From: Rotaria sp. Silwood1
Lineage: Eukaryota; Rotifera; Eurotatoria; Philodinida; Philodinidae
Reading direction: 5' to 3'
Assembly (NCBI GenBank): GCA_905250075.1
Contig: CAJNOP010000011.1
Span: forward strand, 1,114,769 to 1,178,768
DNA length: 64,000 nucleotides
The notes under the pieces were generated by a model, which did no database searches, was not told where the DNA came from, and worked only from the letters and a program-made list of their open reading frames with translations. Below are positions 62,294 through 64,000 of this stretch, one piece after another. Position 1 is the stretch's first letter; every line of letters starts with the position of its first letter. The translations under genes were made by a program, and so were the position numbers.

Positions 62294-64000
62294 AAACAAA
62301 ACAAAAAGAAGAATTTTATTTATATCTATTTTTTGCTTGGGTGCAATACTTATTCATTTTTTTTTTTGCTTTGTTGAACAAGTCACTATGTATGTATGTG
62401 TGTGTGTTTTTATAGTAATAATAATAATAATAAAAGAATTTTTTTTTTTCATTTGAAAAGAACATGAATTATAAACGGAAATCCTTTGACGCATACATCA
62501 ATGTTTTAATTTACTTTTCCAAGGTTTTATGTTAATGTATATTACACAAAAGAATATATATCTCCTCATATTTCATGCTATACTGACCATCATATTTCTA
62601 GCATATATAATTATATTAAAATTTTTTTTCAATTTTTTTTATCTATTGATTACGTTAAGAAAATTGTTGAATGTCTATTAGCACACACACATTAAATGCC
62701 ATTGACCTTTTTTTTCTAATATGCATATATGTATAGATAAAGTAGAATGAAGCTTTAGGGCGATTTATCGTTGTCTGAAATTAACGATTTCCGTGCACGC
62801 GTGTACATACATGTGCGTGTTTGTCAATGTCTTGTTTTTGCTATTTCCTTTTTGTTCAATCTCCTCCTTATTCTCGTTTAATATATATACACGCCCCGAT
62901 CACAATTAGAAGCACATCTGTTGAATAAACAGGCGACGATTGAAAAACCTCGAAGAATTTATATAAACATGCAAAGAATTGATAATAGAAAAAAAAGCTC
63001 AAGGCTATTTGTGCATTTTTTCTTCTTCTTTTTTTCTTCTTTTTTATAACATTGATAAGAAAACATCATCGTTTTCAAATGTTTTAAATATTTGACAATA
63101 TGTCTCTGTTATTTATCAGTTCTTTTGGTTTTTTTTTTTTTTTATTTCTTCGAAGAATAAAAACTGGGTTGTAAATGATCTCTGGTCTATTTCAATTTGA
63201 TCGATATACATATATATATTGATCGATTGTTTGACAACAAACATAAATGTAAAAAGAAAAGGATTAGAAAGGAATAGTTAAGCTATTTCATATATATGTA
63301 TATATAGCTACATATATCATCAAACGATATTTTTTTGTCGTTTCGTCTGTCATACAGGTGTGAACAGCTCATTAGTATTTTGTCTACTGCTGTTCATTCA
63401 AGTGACAACAGGCTATATTCTATTGAATAGTTTTCTTTATCAAGGAAGTAGATTTTCAATGACTATACTTATAGAATAACAAGGCAATTAAAATCGAAAA
63501 AAAAGGAAAAACACATCTCTCTTCCGAGTAGTTCACTTAAGGACATGTATAGACAATAACAGAACATATTCTCAGTGTGAATTAAACTTCTTGTTTTTTC
63601 AATGCTTTTGTTTGATGTTATTCTAAGTGAATTTGTTAATATAGCCTGTGGTCTATCATCAACTACTAGTCATTTAAAATTTAAAAAAAAAAAGAAATTG
63701 ATTGATTGAATGAATGTATTTCTTGTTGCACCTGAATACAAGTATTTAAAAAACAGAAGGAAAGAAAACCAATTCGACTCATCTCTTTCATTTGTTGTCC
63801 ATATGTGCATGTTATAAACGAGTTCAATGAGTAATGACGCGTGTATTTAAATCCAAAATTGAAATAAGACATTCTCTGTCAATTTTATTTTTATATGTTT
63901 GTTACACATGATTGAACGTTTCAATTTTTTTTTTAAATATCATTAAAGTGAACTCAGTCAAATGACAATAAAAACTAATCGAGCGACATTTTGCACGACT
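62294..64000. other. 3' flank with simple repeats
   Basis: Probable 3' UTR of the LRR gene, then AT-rich DNA. Simple repeats: (TG)n at ~62391-62408, (AAT)n at ~62417-62433, and TA/CATA runs around 63210 and 63290. No gene supported to the window end. Confidence 0.4.

Noticed and set aside
1-64000. tRNA, rRNA, CRISPR array, retrovirus-like or Polinton element
   Set aside because: I scanned for tRNA T-loop motifs, regularly spaced repeats and RT/integrase/capsid-type motifs and found none I could support.

Overview
The window looks like nuclear DNA of a bdelloid rotifer (Adineta/Rotaria type). It is AT-rich, its genes are split by many short GT-AG introns of about 50-110 bp, and codons end mostly in A or T. 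It holds animal genes (fimbrin/plastin, NDUFAF1, the ciliary protein RIB43A) next to a bacterial-type polysaccharide lyase. It also has interstitial blocks resembling TGTGGG, which I recall as the telomere repeat reported for Adineta vaga. The organism call is inference; no rRNA, tRNA or mitochondrial marker was seen.

Layout. 1-8.6 kb is gene-free and holds non-autonomous DNA elements, including a piggyBac-like MITE at 17-347 and two foldback elements. 8.6-10.2 kb carries a RING-finger protein gene. 11.0-12.3 kb holds a decayed hAT transposon remnant and a telomere-like block. 15.2-28.1 kb is the gene-dense core: a fatty acid hydroxylase/sterol desaturase family protein, fimbrin (14 exons), a chondroitinase-ABC-like PL8 lyase (9 exons), NDUFAF1 (4 exons) and, convergent to it, an unknown basic/tyrosine-rich protein. 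28.5-36.9 kb (minus strand) is a large secreted mucin-like gene whose C-terminus is made of fibronectin type II modules. It has been hit by two small MITEs in coding sequence and by a 1.38-kb insertion in its first intron, and a small plus-strand gene lies inside its last intron. 37.8-41.9 kb has a single-pass membrane protein and a disordered Ser/Gln/Asn-rich protein. 42-51.3 kb is repeat-rich, with long inverted repeats, a second TTAA-flanked element and two more telomere-like blocks; its only gene is a small secreted protein. 52.2-55.9 kb has a phi-like glutathione S-transferase and RIB43A, both on the minus strand. 59.6-62.3 kb encodes a leucine-rich-repeat receptor-like membrane protein.

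The genes do not form one pathway. Most are housekeeping or structural (actin bundling, complex I assembly, ciliary doublet microtubules, detoxification). The surface or secreted proteins (mucin/Fn2, LRR receptor, single-pass protein) and the probably transferred PL8 lyase are the accessory part. The most interesting signals are the PL8 lyase with apparently conserved catalytic residues, the three G-to-C (head-to-head) telomere-like arrays, and the mucin gene whose insertions leave exact target duplications, so that the earlier reading frame can be inferred. I saw no retrovirus-like element, Polinton or CRISPR array.
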